A stretch of 49,964 nucleotides of DNA. Source: an uncultured Clostridia bacterium. Its GTDB lineage: Bacteria > Bacillota > Clostridia > Oscillospirales > Acutalibacteraceae. The notes under the pieces were generated by a model. That model saw nothing but the letters and a program-made list of their open reading frames with translations, was not told the origin of the DNA and made no database searches. This document shows, piece by piece, positions 8,670 through 15,161 of this stretch (the first letter of the stretch is position 1; each line of letters starts with the position of its first letter). Made by a program: the position numbers and the translations under genes. The DNA is taken from contig CAJFTS010000006.1 in NCBI GenBank assembly GCA_904420015.1, forward strand, positions 1-49,964. The letters run 5' to 3'.

Positions 8670-8671
8670 TG
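8630..8671 (+). terminator. Intrinsic terminator of the candidate ncRNA
   Basis: GCGGGACCT and AGGTCCCGC form the stem around a 12-nt loop, followed by GCTTTTTTT. Confidence 0.9.
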
Positions 8672-8687
8672 CCGCCGAGTAGGCAAG

Positions 8688-8840
8688 AAAAAACCCCGGT
8701 TGTACCGGGGGTGGGTAAAAAAGCCTTGGCAAAAGAAAAAGAAAAGCATCAGTACCCCTTCCAGGGGTCAGCAACTACTTACCCTTCTGGGGTCTGGGCA
8801 AACCACTAGGTTTACTAGTGGCTTTGATTATAACATCAAA
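8688..8840 (-). repeat. Cluster of small hairpins, possible IS200/IS605-type remnant or minus-strand RNA
   Basis: Several hairpins lie in 150 bp: CCCCGGT/ACCGGGG (8694-8710), ACCCCT/AGGGGT (8754-8768), ACCC/GGGT (8781-8793) and CCACTAG/CTAGTGG (8803-8821). The middle two are imperfect direct repeats of each other (TACCCCTTCCAGGGGTC and TACCCTTCTGGGGTC). On the minus strand the first hairpin is followed by TTTTTTC, so it can terminate a leftward transcript, and a TATAAT box lies near 8827-8832. IS200/IS605-type elements carry such terminal hairpins, but no transposase is present, so the assignment is an inference. Confidence 0.4.
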
Positions 8841-8860
8841 CCGGGAGAAACTTGTGCCGG

Positions 8861-9010
8861 TGTGGTATAATAAAAAACAACAGACGGCTGCTTTTCAATA
8901 AAGGAAAAAGTCATCCTGTCCGCCTCGGCTGGATATCCGGTAGCCGCAAAGGCATTTGTCTGCGGCTGGAAAAGGTGTAAAACCGAAAGAGAACCGTCTT
9001 TTTGTTAGGA
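8861..9010 (+). ncRNA. Candidate structured leader RNA with extended -10 promoter
   Basis: TGGTATAAT (8863-8871) is an extended -10 box. The following ~125 nt can pair end to end (AGACGG with CCGTCT, followed by TTTTG) and contain GGCT...AGCC around the palindrome GGATATCC, plus CCGCA...TGCGG. I do not recognise a riboswitch class. It precedes a 37-codon ORF by about 20 nt. Confidence 0.4.
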
Positions 9011-9025
9011 AAGGAATGGATGCTT

Positions 9026-9139
9026 ATGAAACTGCCCATTGATGTGCTCCATGCAGGGCCTGAACAAGGCGGCCGCCTGCATGGAGTGCGTGTTCAGTGG
9101 ACGCTGGAAGCGCCGTGCCCTTTGAATGCAAGGTTGTGA
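9026..9139 (+). CDS. Tiny ORF of 37 codons, unknown
   Basis: ATG 9026 follows AGGAAAGGA with good spacing and runs to TGA 9137-9139. The peptide starts MKLPIDVLHAGPEQGG and ends APCPLNARL; I do not recognise it. Caution is needed: the DNA inside contains an 11-bp perfect inverted repeat (CTCCATGCAGG and CCTGCATGGAG, 9041-9080 region), so this may be an RNA stem rather than a gene. It converges on the terminator at 9145-9176 with the minus-strand ORF on the other side. Confidence 0.35.
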   Translation: MKLPIDVLHAGPEQGGRLHGVRVQWTLEAPCPLNARL

Positions 9140-9144
9140 ATAAA

Positions 9145-9178
9145 AGAAGCCTCCCGGCTATTGCCGGGAGGCTTCTAT
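9145..9178. terminator. Bidirectional terminator
   Basis: AGAAGCCTCCCGG and CCGGGAGGCTTCT flank CTATTG. On the minus strand the stem is followed by TTTTATTC, a better tail than on the plus strand. It separates the 37-codon ORF from the minus-strand ORF at 9180-9368. Confidence 0.8.
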
Positions 9179-9179
9179 G

Positions 9180-9368
9180 TCATTGGACGTTCTGATTGGG
9201 CTGATAGAAAGACGGAAAGAAGGAAGCCTGCTCCTGGGGCAGAGCCATGCCCTGAGGGACCATACGGCCCCCGCTCTGCTTGAGAATCAGAGTCGAAGCC
9301 ATTTTCGGATTGCGCATCCAGGCCGGGAGCGGATTCTCCTGCGGGTTGTTGCAATGAATGATGTTCAA
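9180..9368 (-). CDS. Small hypothetical protein, Pro/Gln/Asn-rich (62 aa)
   Basis: The ORF begins at TTG 9368 (the codon sets the ORF limit), with GGGGAGG about 10 nt upstream, and ends exactly at a bidirectional terminator. Both points favour a real gene. The product is polar, without membrane segment or signal peptide, and its C-terminal half is rich in P, Q and F (PQGMALPQEQASFFPSFYQ). I do not recognise a family. Confidence 0.5.
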   Translation of the reverse strand: MNIIHCNNPQENPLPAWMRNPKMASTLILKQSGGRMVPQGMALPQEQASFFPSFYQPNQNVQ

Positions 9369-9556
9369 GTGATGGAAACCTCCCCTCGTTTAAACTAGTA
9401 CCGGAGGGCTATTATCAACCTATGCAAAGGGCGGGAAATCGGTGACAAGCCGCTGGCGCTCACAAGGGGCAGGCATATTTGGAAAAGAAGCAAAGGAAGC
9501 GGGCGCCGCCTCTATTCATTCGTCCGTTTGCTTTGCCTCCTTTCGGGGAAAAGAAA

Positions 9557-9590
9557 AGCGGGCCGCAGAAAAGGCCCGGCTTATAGGATC
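9557..9590 (-). terminator. Terminator of the XRE gene (minus strand)
   Basis: On the minus strand GCCGGGCC...GGCCCGC is followed by TTTTCTTTTC, just downstream of the stop of the gene at 9596. Confidence 0.8.
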
Positions 9591-9595
9591 CGTAT

Positions 9596-9943
9596 TCATT
9601 CCTCCAGCAGGTCGAACAAATAGGACATCATGCGCAGAACTTGGTTTTGCCGTTCCAACGGCAGCTGTTGCAATCTGGTTTGAAACCAGGCGAGCTGTAG
9701 ATTCGACGACTGATTCGGGGTATTTAACGTACAATCGAAGAGATCCCGAATGCCTACCTGCAGTCCGCTTGCAATTTTATTGAGCGTTTCCAGTGTCGGA
9801 TTTTGTTCCCCGCGTTCAATATGACCCAGATGTGCGCTGGTCAGCTTCGACTGGTACGCCAGCTCTTCCTGACTCCATCCTCTTTGGATTCGGAGATCGC
9901 GGATCTGCTTTCCAACGCAACGATTGATGTCCGCCTTCGACAT
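9596..9943 (-). CDS. XRE-family transcriptional regulator (115 aa)
   Basis: A short DNA-binding protein with a Cro/C1 helix-turn-helix over residues about 8-63 (IRDLRIQRGWSQEELAYQSK, then LTSAHLGHIERGEQNPTLETLNKIASGLQV). The C-terminal half is helical (LERQNQVLRMMSYLFDLLEE) and may dimerise. ATG 9943 is preferred over upstream ATGs because AAGGTGGTG lies 5 nt before it. It is a single gene with its own terminator. The target is unknown; members of this size often autoregulate. Confidence 0.85.
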   Translation of the reverse strand: MSKADINRCVGKQIRDLRIQRGWSQEELAYQSKLTSAHLGHIERGEQNPTLETLNKIASGLQVGIRDLFDCTLNTPNQSSNLQLAWFQTRLQQLPLERQNQVLRMMSYLFDLLEE

Positions 9944-10180
9944 AGTATCACCACCTTGAGTCATCATACGCCATATTCCGATATTTCACAAAGTATTATA
10001 GTATAGGCGATAAAAGTAGGAAACAAGCTTCCATAAAAAATTTACTTTTACAGTAATTCCTATATTATCCGATGGGTGTTATGGAAAAGGACAAAGGATT
10101 CCTCTGTATTGGACAAATAAAAGGCGATAGACAAAGAATATAAAAATAAAATCTAATTTTGGAATTATCAGTAAATAATA

Positions 10181-10209
10181 TTGAAAAATGTAAATCAATG
10201 GATTATAAT
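10181..10209 (+). promoter_or_regulatory. Sigma-A promoter of the DUF6514 gene
   Basis: TTGAAA (10181-10186), a 17-bp spacer and TATAAT (10204-10209), 36 bp before the start codon. Confidence 0.75.
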
Positions 10210-10244
10210 TTTTTCAGGGGGAAAAAAACAAGGAGGAGAGGAAC

Positions 10245-10466
10245 ATGCACAGGTATACCGTATGCGAAAGCGAAAGATCTTCGGAGGAATTGGGCAAATA
10301 TCGGACGTATGGGCTTGTCTGCCGGGAGGAAGACGGCAGGCAGGTCCTGATTGCCGATGTCTCCCTCAACCGCTGCGAGGTGGAAGCGCTGGCTCAGAGA
10401 TATAACGAGCTGGAGCTTTCGACGATACATATCTACGAGGCCATCGAAGACTATTTCGGCGAATGA
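10245..10466 (+). CDS. DUF6514-like small protein (73 aa)
   Basis: ATG 10245 follows AAGGAGGAGAGG, a very strong ribosome binding site. The protein is soluble and acidic and has the features I associate with DUF6514 of Firmicutes: a YRTYGLVCRE strand, a DVSLNRCEVEALAQRYNE helix start and a final IYEAIEDYF. Its function is unknown. It is monocistronic between its own promoter and a strong terminator shared with the convergent hsp20 gene. Confidence 0.7.
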   Translation: MHRYTVCESERSSEELGKYRTYGLVCREEDGRQVLIADVSLNRCEVEALAQRYNELELSTIHIYEAIEDYFGE

Positions 10467-10477
10467 CGGATTCCTCA

Positions 10478-10526
10478 AAAAAAGGAACGGGCCGCATGTA
10501 TAACATGCGGCCCGTTCCTTTTTCAA
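10478..10526. terminator. Bidirectional terminator between DUF6514 and hsp20 genes
   Basis: A perfect stem of about 20 bp: AAAAAGGAACGGGCCGCATG pairs with CATGCGGCCCGTTCCTTTTT around a TTATAA centre. The A-run and T-run serve both strands. Confidence 0.93.
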
Positions 10527-10573
10527 ACAGAACACCCCGGAAGGAAAGCTTCCTCCCAGGGTGTCGGCAACGC

Positions 10574-10999
10574 TTACATAATATCGATTTGACGGGTAGG
10601 AGGCGGCGTCTCCTCTTTTTTCGGCAGCTCCAGCTCCAAAATACCGTTTTTGTAGGATGCGGTAATCCCCTCCGTCTTTACGTTAGCCATTGAAAAACTT
10701 CTCGAGTAGGAGCCGTACCGGCGTTCCTTGCGCACAAATGTATGCTCCTTCTCTTCCACCTGCGAATGGTGTTCGGCGCGGATTATTAGATTGTCCCCGT
10801 TGAGATCGATGTGGATGTCCTCCTTGGCAAAGCCGGGAAGCTCCGCTTGCAGGAGGTATTTATCTCCCCGGTCGACGATATCGGTGCGAAATTGGGAAAA
10901 GGTTTCACCGAAGGTGTCCCCGAAAAAGCTGCGTTCAAAGTTGTCCATAAAGTGGAACAGATTTTTTTCATTGCGTCCAAAAGGCGTCAGTTCAAACAT
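10574..10999 (-). CDS. Hsp20/alpha-crystallin small heat-shock protein
   Basis: An ATP-independent holdase chaperone of the cytoplasm, 141 aa. The alpha-crystallin domain covers about residues 38-130 and includes YLLQAELPGFAKEDIHIDL, the RKERRYGSYSRSF strand and the characteristic YKNGILELELPK near the C-terminus. The tail RQIDIM carries an I-x-I motif used in oligomer assembly. ATG 10999 follows GGGAGGG; the track's longer start is not preceded by one. A perfect CIRCE element lies upstream (11149-11175), so the gene is probably repressed by HrcA. Confidence 0.95.
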   Translation of the reverse strand: MFELTPFGRNEKNLFHFMDNFERSFFGDTFGETFSQFRTDIVDRGDKYLLQAELPGFAKEDIHIDLNGDNLIIRAEHHSQVEEKEHTFVRKERRYGSYSRSFSMANVKTEGITASYKNGILELELPKKEETPPPTRQIDIM

Positions 11000-11148
11000 A
11001 CAAATCCCTCCCAATGAAAATGACGGTCAGATGGGTCTTAGTTGTTTGTGATGGTGGTCATTGGATTCGCCTTCCTTCTGTTTACAGGTTTAAGTATAGG
11101 AGGCGGTTATGAAAAAGGATGAGATAAAATATGAAATTATTGTTAATT

Positions 11149-11175
11149 TTAGCACTCTAGATGATAGAGTGCTAA
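11149..11175 (-). promoter_or_regulatory. CIRCE operator (HrcA binding site)
   Basis: TTAGCACTC, 9 bp and GAGTGCTAA match the CIRCE consensus at every position. It lies 150 bp upstream of hsp20. CIRCE is bound by HrcA, which usually controls groESL and dnaK operons; here it controls a small heat-shock gene. The hrcA gene itself is not in the window. Confidence 0.95.
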
Positions 11176-11196
11176 AATAGAGCAAAAGAAAACAGG

Positions 11197-11224
11197 AGGC
11201 ACAAACGCTCCTCCTGTTGAGAAC
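11197..11224 (-). terminator. Minus-strand terminator
   Basis: On the minus strand ACAGGAGG...CCTCCTGT is followed by TTTCTTTT. It closes the leftward transcript of the 32-aa ORF, separating it from the CIRCE-controlled hsp20. Confidence 0.75.
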
Positions 11225-11237
11225 GCCGACTGACATA

Positions 11238-11336
11238 TCAATGACAATGCTTGAGTAGGATACGAAAGAAGAGCAGCAGGCCAACCGGCACCCCGACCAG
11301 AATAAAGGCACTTGCGACGATCAATAAGACGGACAT
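11238..11336 (-). CDS. Putative 32-aa membrane peptide
   Basis: ATG 11336 is preceded by GAGAGGTG at 5-6 nt spacing, and TGA lies at 11238-11240. The product MSVLLIVASAFILVGVPVGL... is one hydrophobic helix with a short positive tail (RILLKHCH). It ends before a good minus-strand terminator. Single-helix proteins of this size are often real but unannotated; function unknown. Confidence 0.5.
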   Translation of the reverse strand: MSVLLIVASAFILVGVPVGLLLFFRILLKHCH

Positions 11337-11412
11337 ACCGTTCACCTCTCTTTGCAGCTATGAGTATAGCACGAGAGAGATAAACATGGCGTTCGTTTTG
11401 ACCGGGAATTCG

Positions 11413-11760
11413 TTAAGGTTTTGCAAAGACCGGCCGCCCGGTTACCACCGAAAAGAGGACCAGCCCCTCGTTTCCTGTGTTTCTTATACTATGCACAGAG
11501 CTAAGGGGACAATAGTGGCAGGCGCCTGCACGCAGAGCTTCTTCCTCTCCATCGCATACGGCAATTCCTCCCCCGGATAGCATGTCGTTGCTTTCGCTGC
11601 TGGCCGAATGGCAATGGGTACCGACGGAGCAGCCCTTTGCAAGCCGGCTAACCATGATTTTGTGAGCGTGGCCGGTAAACCTTTTTGCGCCCACCGTTCC
11701 CTGGCCGCCGCTTAAATGGTTCATTTCCACATTTTTTAGATGGGAAAAAGGAATGGGCAT
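11413..11760 (-). CDS. Small cupin-domain protein (115 aa)
   Basis: A single-domain cupin, probably a metal-binding sugar-processing or sensory protein. Cupin motif 1 is recognisable around HCHSASSESNDMLSGGGIAVCDGE, with the H-x-H pair but a serine-rich stretch where many relatives have E-x-x-Y. Motif 2 is CHYCPLSSVHSIRNTG with its histidine. The start lies about 11 nt after GGGAGG, which is inside the last codons of the upstream PsiE-like gene, so the two are probably co-transcribed. Confidence 0.75.
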   Translation of the reverse strand: MPIPFSHLKNVEMNHLSGGQGTVGAKRFTGHAHKIMVSRLAKGCSVGTHCHSASSESNDMLSGGGIAVCDGEEEALRAGACHYCPLSSVHSIRNTGNEGLVLFSVVTGRPVFAKP

Positions 11761-11765
11761 CCTTT

Positions 11766-12245
11766 TTACATCCTCCCGTCCTTTTCCGTTTCCTCCGATG
11801 CCTGGCCGGACTGAGCGAAAGCGTCGTCTTTCCTTTTGCGCTTTGTTTTTTCCTTTTCCGTTTCCTCCTTTTCCTCAAAGGCGTGAACGAAGAGGAACTT
11901 GCGGATGGCAAAGACCCCCGCCACCGCCAAAATGCCGATCAGGGTTTCTAAGGTGGTGGTGTGATAAACGATCAGCTGGCGGGCGATGGCGTACAACAGT
12001 ACCTCAATGGCAGCGCCGGGCGTATGCTTGATGAGCATCTTGATAAACTCCAAGCCGATTACCAAAGCCAGCGCGTGGCCCAAAAAGACCTCGAAGGTAT
12101 CCACCGTCAGAAGGGTTCCGTCGGAGAACATTTCCTGCACCAGGGAAACGGACGCCAGCAGAATGGCGATTAGGATCAAAATGGAAACGGCAATTTCGAT
12201 AAAGCCGGCGAGCCGGGTGATCCACTTATTAAGACGGTTTTTCAT
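11766..12245 (-). CDS. PsiE-like membrane protein (159 aa)
   Basis: ATG 12245 follows GGAGGAG; the longer start lacks this. The protein has an N-terminal helix (GFIEIAVSILILIAILLASVS), then a conserved block ALALVIGLEFIKMLIKHTP...ARQLIVYHTT and further helices (LIGILAVAGVFAIRKFLFV), four membrane segments in all. This matches the phosphate-starvation-inducible PsiE-like family, whose biochemical role is unknown. The C-terminal ~35 residues are a charged K/E/R tail. It is first gene of a short operon with the cupin gene. Confidence 0.7.
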   Translation of the reverse strand: MKNRLNKWITRLAGFIEIAVSILILIAILLASVSLVQEMFSDGTLLTVDTFEVFLGHALALVIGLEFIKMLIKHTPGAAIEVLLYAIARQLIVYHTTTLETLIGILAVAGVFAIRKFLFVHAFEEKEETEKEKTKRKRKDDAFAQSGQASEETEKDGRM

Positions 12246-12476
12246 CGCGATCTCCTCCAACTTTATTATTACCAATATTGTACCGTATGGCGCCCCTTGA
12301 TACAAGCAAATTTTCTATGAAAAGACCATCCAAAGGATAATTTTGACCTTACCCTTCCTCCTTTGCCTAGGGCTGCTTTAGAAGCGTGAAAGGGAAAAGA
12401 GGGAACCCATCCAAAACAGCCATACTCGCAAAGAAATGCGAATATAATCCAATAGAAACGAAAAGGGGGAGTGTAT

Positions 12477-13352
12477 GTGTCCTTTGGAATCGCATTTGCG
12501 GGAGGCGGCTCACGGGGCGCGGCCCATGTGGGAGTGCTTCTGGCGCTGGAGGAGAACGGCCTGCGTCCGGATTCGGTAGCCGGAGCCAGCGCCGGCGGAA
12601 TCGTGGCCGGTCTGTACGCTGCGGGTCTCAGCGCCCGGGACCTTCACGAGGTGGTACGGGAACTATCCAAAAAAGGCGCGTTTTTGATTGATCCGGCCTA
12701 TGCGGATATCATAAAAGCATTGGGACAGTTTATTTTCCGCCGTCCTTTGGCGCTGTCCGGCTTTCTCAAAGGCAATCGCCTGCAGCGGTATCTCGAAGCA
12801 CTGGCCGAGGAAAAGAAGCTGTGCCAGCTGTCCATGCGCACCGTTATCCCCGCCGTGGACCTGATCAGCGGCCTGGTTATCGCTTATACCAACAGCCTGT
12901 TCGGCGTGCGGCCAATGCGTGGAATCCAGTGGGAAAACGAGGCGACCGTTGGGGAGGCGATGCGGGCGAGCTCCGCCGTGCCGGTGGTTTTTCGGCCCAA
13001 GGATATCGGCAAACGCTGCCTGGTGGACGGCGGCGTAGTGGATATTCTGCCGGTAGACCTTTTGGTGGCTGCCGGAGAAGAGAACGTGCTGGCAGTCGAC
13101 ATATCCGAAAGCTACCGGATGCCAAAACACATTGATATTTTGGAGGTGGCGTCCCATTCCCTGGGGATCTTACAGGATAGCCTGCGGGAATGCAGGACCA
13201 GGGGAGAGCGGCTCCTGCTCAAGCCCGCTCTCCCCGAAGATGCGGGCCTTCTGACCTTCTCAGAGATGGAGGCCTGCGTGCAGGCGGGGTATGACGCTGC
13301 CATTCGTATGCTGCCCTCCATTCGTTCCCTGTTTTCACTCAAAACCGCATAG
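12477..13352 (+). CDS. Patatin-like phospholipase
   Basis: A Ser-Asp dyad hydrolase acting on phospholipids or neutral lipids, cytoplasmic. The oxyanion-hole motif GGGSRGAAHVG lies at the N-terminus, the nucleophile elbow is GASAG (about residues 38-42), and the catalytic aspartate is in VDGGVVDILP (about residues 182-191). GTG 12477 is chosen because AAAAGGGGGA ends 6 nt before it; the in-frame GTG at 12471 abuts the ribosome binding site. At 291 aa it has the usual length of bacterial RssA/YlbK-type proteins. Confidence 0.88.
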   Translation: MSFGIAFAGGGSRGAAHVGVLLALEENGLRPDSVAGASAGGIVAGLYAAGLSARDLHEVVRELSKKGAFLIDPAYADIIKALGQFIFRRPLALSGFLKGNRLQRYLEALAEEKKLCQLSMRTVIPAVDLISGLVIAYTNSLFGVRPMRGIQWENEATVGEAMRASSAVPVVFRPKDIGKRCLVDGGVVDILPVDLLVAAGEENVLAVDISESYRMPKHIDILEVASHSLGILQDSLRECRTRGERLLLKPALPEDAGLLTFSEMEACVQAGYDAAIRMLPSIRSLFSLKTA

Positions 13353-13480
13353 AGAGAAACCCGAAGTCTCGCCTTAGATAATGGAAAAACAAAAGACAAG
13401 GGAAATGATAGAATTTCTCCGGGAAATATGGTACACTATGTACCAAAAGCTTTGATAAGAAAGGAAAGTCGAACAGCGCT

Positions 13481-14161
13481 ATGCGCAAAACAGCCATTCT
13501 GCTCGTGGAAGACGATTCCGGCATCGGCAATATGCTTGTTAGCCTCCTCACGCAAAACGGTTATGCCGTCAGCCGGGCTGATTCGGGAACCGAGGCGATT
13601 TTACTCATTGAAAAGAATGCGTACGATCTGGTATTGCTGGATCTGATGCTGCCCGGGATGAACGGGAAGGAGGTGCTGGTCCGTATTCGGCGCAGCTCCG
13701 GCGTACCGGTTATCGCCGTGTCCGAAGAGGACGACACCTCCACGAAGGTTCAGGTGCTCAAAAGCGGTGCGGACGATTATGTTACAAAGCCCTTTCATCC
13801 CGACGAATTACTAGCGCGGATGGAGGCGTTGCTGCGGCGCAACAACGCCCGACCGATGGGGAGGGTGTTTCGATTCAAGGACATTACCCTCAACCCATCT
13901 ACCTTTGAAGTAAAGGTAGGGGAAACGCCGGTTGGCCTCACCAAGCGGGAGTATCTGATTTTGGAGCTTCTGATGAGCAATCCCAATAAGGTGTTTACCA
14001 AAAACCATATCTTTGAATCGGTATGGAATGAGTCCTTTCTGGGGGAAGACAACGCCGTTAACGTGCATATCAGCAATATCCGCCAGAAGTTAGCCAAAAT
14101 CAACAGCAGTCAGCCCTATATCCAGACGGTGTGGGGCATTGGCTTTAAGATGCACTCGTAA
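13481..14161 (+). CDS. OmpR-family response regulator, orphan
   Basis: A two-component transcription factor of 226 aa. The receiver domain has the acidic pair E10-D11-D12, phospho-acceptor D54 (LLDLMLPG) and K103 (VTKPF). The winged-helix domain (about 125-226) contains LTKREYLILELLMSNPNKVFTK and the recognition region DNAVNVHISNIRQKL, ending VWGIGFKM. No histidine kinase is adjacent on either side, so the partner must be encoded elsewhere. The gene is monocistronic and followed by a terminator. A small palindrome (GGTACACTATGTACC, 13430-13444 region) lies about 40 bp upstream of the start. Confidence 0.92.
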   Translation: MRKTAILLVEDDSGIGNMLVSLLTQNGYAVSRADSGTEAILLIEKNAYDLVLLDLMLPGMNGKEVLVRIRRSSGVPVIAVSEEDDTSTKVQVLKSGADDYVTKPFHPDELLARMEALLRRNNARPMGRVFRFKDITLNPSTFEVKVGETPVGLTKREYLILELLMSNPNKVFTKNHIFESVWNESFLGEDNAVNVHISNIRQKLAKINSSQPYIQTVWGIGFKMHS

Positions 14162-14216
14162 GGAAAAAGCGTCTCTTTAGCTTTGTTTGAAGATGTATGG
14201 AAGGGTATCGCAGCGA

Positions 14217-14247
14217 GAAAGGCCCCCGGTTTGCCGGGGGCCTTATC
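14217..14247 (+). terminator. Intrinsic terminator of the response regulator
   Basis: AAGGCCCCCGG and CCGGGGGCCTT around TTTG, followed by ATCCTGTT; a GC-rich stem with a weak tail. Confidence 0.75.
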
Positions 14248-14270
14248 CTGTTGCAGCGTGAATAATTATG

Positions 14271-14412
14271 GAAAGCTCACGAGATGAAATCCAATTGCCG
14301 TAAAAAATTTATCCGCATCCCCTCACCCGGCAACGGCCTTTGCCTGTCCGACTGCGGCATTTCTCCACTTGGAGAAATGCCGCCTTTTTTGGCCGGGTGG
14401 GATGTGAGCTTC
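14271..14412 (+). ncRNA. Nested long-range stem structure, unknown RNA
   Basis: Three concentric pairings are visible. The outermost is GCTCAC (14275-14280) with GTGAGC (14404-14409). Next are CATCCC and ACCCGG (14316-14330) with CCGGGT and GGGATG (14393-14403). The innermost is CGGCATTTCTCC with GGAGAAATGCCG around ACTT (14355-14382), followed by a T-run. The inner hairpin alone looks like a terminator, but the enclosing stems suggest a larger folded RNA. No class recognised. Confidence 0.4.
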
Positions 14413-14517
14413 TGTTTTCACATTTCGGCTTTCATTTTTTGAAAAAAACAGCGGATTGGGCTGTGTAATATTTTTTCAACAAGCTGTCTGAAAGACCAGT
14501 CGAGGTTGTTTTTGCGA

Positions 14518-14565
14518 TAGAAAAAACCAAGCTGTGCCGAATGTATTCGGCACAGCTTGGTTTCC
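14518..14565 (-). terminator. Perfect 19-bp hairpin, terminator-like on the minus strand
   Basis: AAACCAAGCTGTGCCGAAT pairs perfectly with ATTCGGCACAGCTTGGTTT around GT. On the minus strand it is followed by TTTTCTATCG. There is no obvious minus-strand gene to its right. Confidence 0.6.
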
Positions 14566-15161
14566 TTAAATGGAGAGTGAAAAATGAAGAAGGAGAAAGA
14601 AAAAAGGGGTACAATCGGAAGAGAACAAGCAGAAAATGGGGTTGTTTTCTGTTTAACCTAGCTCCTCCCGATGTATGTATCATATATAATATTTATGACA
14701 TCCTTTTATCAAAGCGGTAAGCATTTCATAAACAAAAAATGAATGAAAAATGAAGATGTGCAGAATAAACAGTAGAAAATGAAAAAAATTAGAAGAAAAG
14801 CACAATGATCCTGCAAATAATCAGGAAAAGGTGCAGTTTTCTTGATTTTTAGAGCGGCTTTTGCTCTCTAATCATTATGCAGGTTTTTCGCCCATATTAT
14901 TTTTTTCATCCTTTAGGAAGAGTTGTTAAAGCCTCTGCCTGCACAAGGGAAGAAAAACTTCCAGCCGCGACGGAATTCTGCATAATTGCAAGGGTTTCGG
15001 TGGCATAATAAATCTGGAATTTTTTGGACGATTCCCAGCATCCACCGCGAATAGGGTCATTTCCCACCGATAAAAGGACGTTTACGTGCGAAGCTATAAT
15101 GCGGACAAAAACGCAACGAATTGGAAAAAACGCGGCTGATACCGCAAGCCAGGAGGTAGAA

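Larger units (their letters stand above)
14248..15161. other. Long intergenic region before spoIVB
   Basis: About 900 bp without a credible gene. The left third has the nested structure at 14271-14412 and the hairpin at 14518-14565. From 14580 to 14930 the DNA is very A-rich and I see nothing in it. From 14930 onwards it is the spoIVB upstream region; CATAATA at 15004-15010 resembles a forespore sigma-factor -10 box, but no well-spaced -35 is visible. Confidence 0.5.

Noticed and set aside
8490-8670. T-box riboswitch
   Set aside because: TAGGGTGGAAATGCC superficially resembles the T-box AGGGTGGTACCGCG, but the match is poor and no aminoacyl-tRNA or amino-acid gene follows the terminator.
14432-14683. 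83-codon minus-strand ORF around the 14.5-kb hairpin
   Set aside because: It runs through a perfect hairpin, has no ribosome binding site and no recognisable family.
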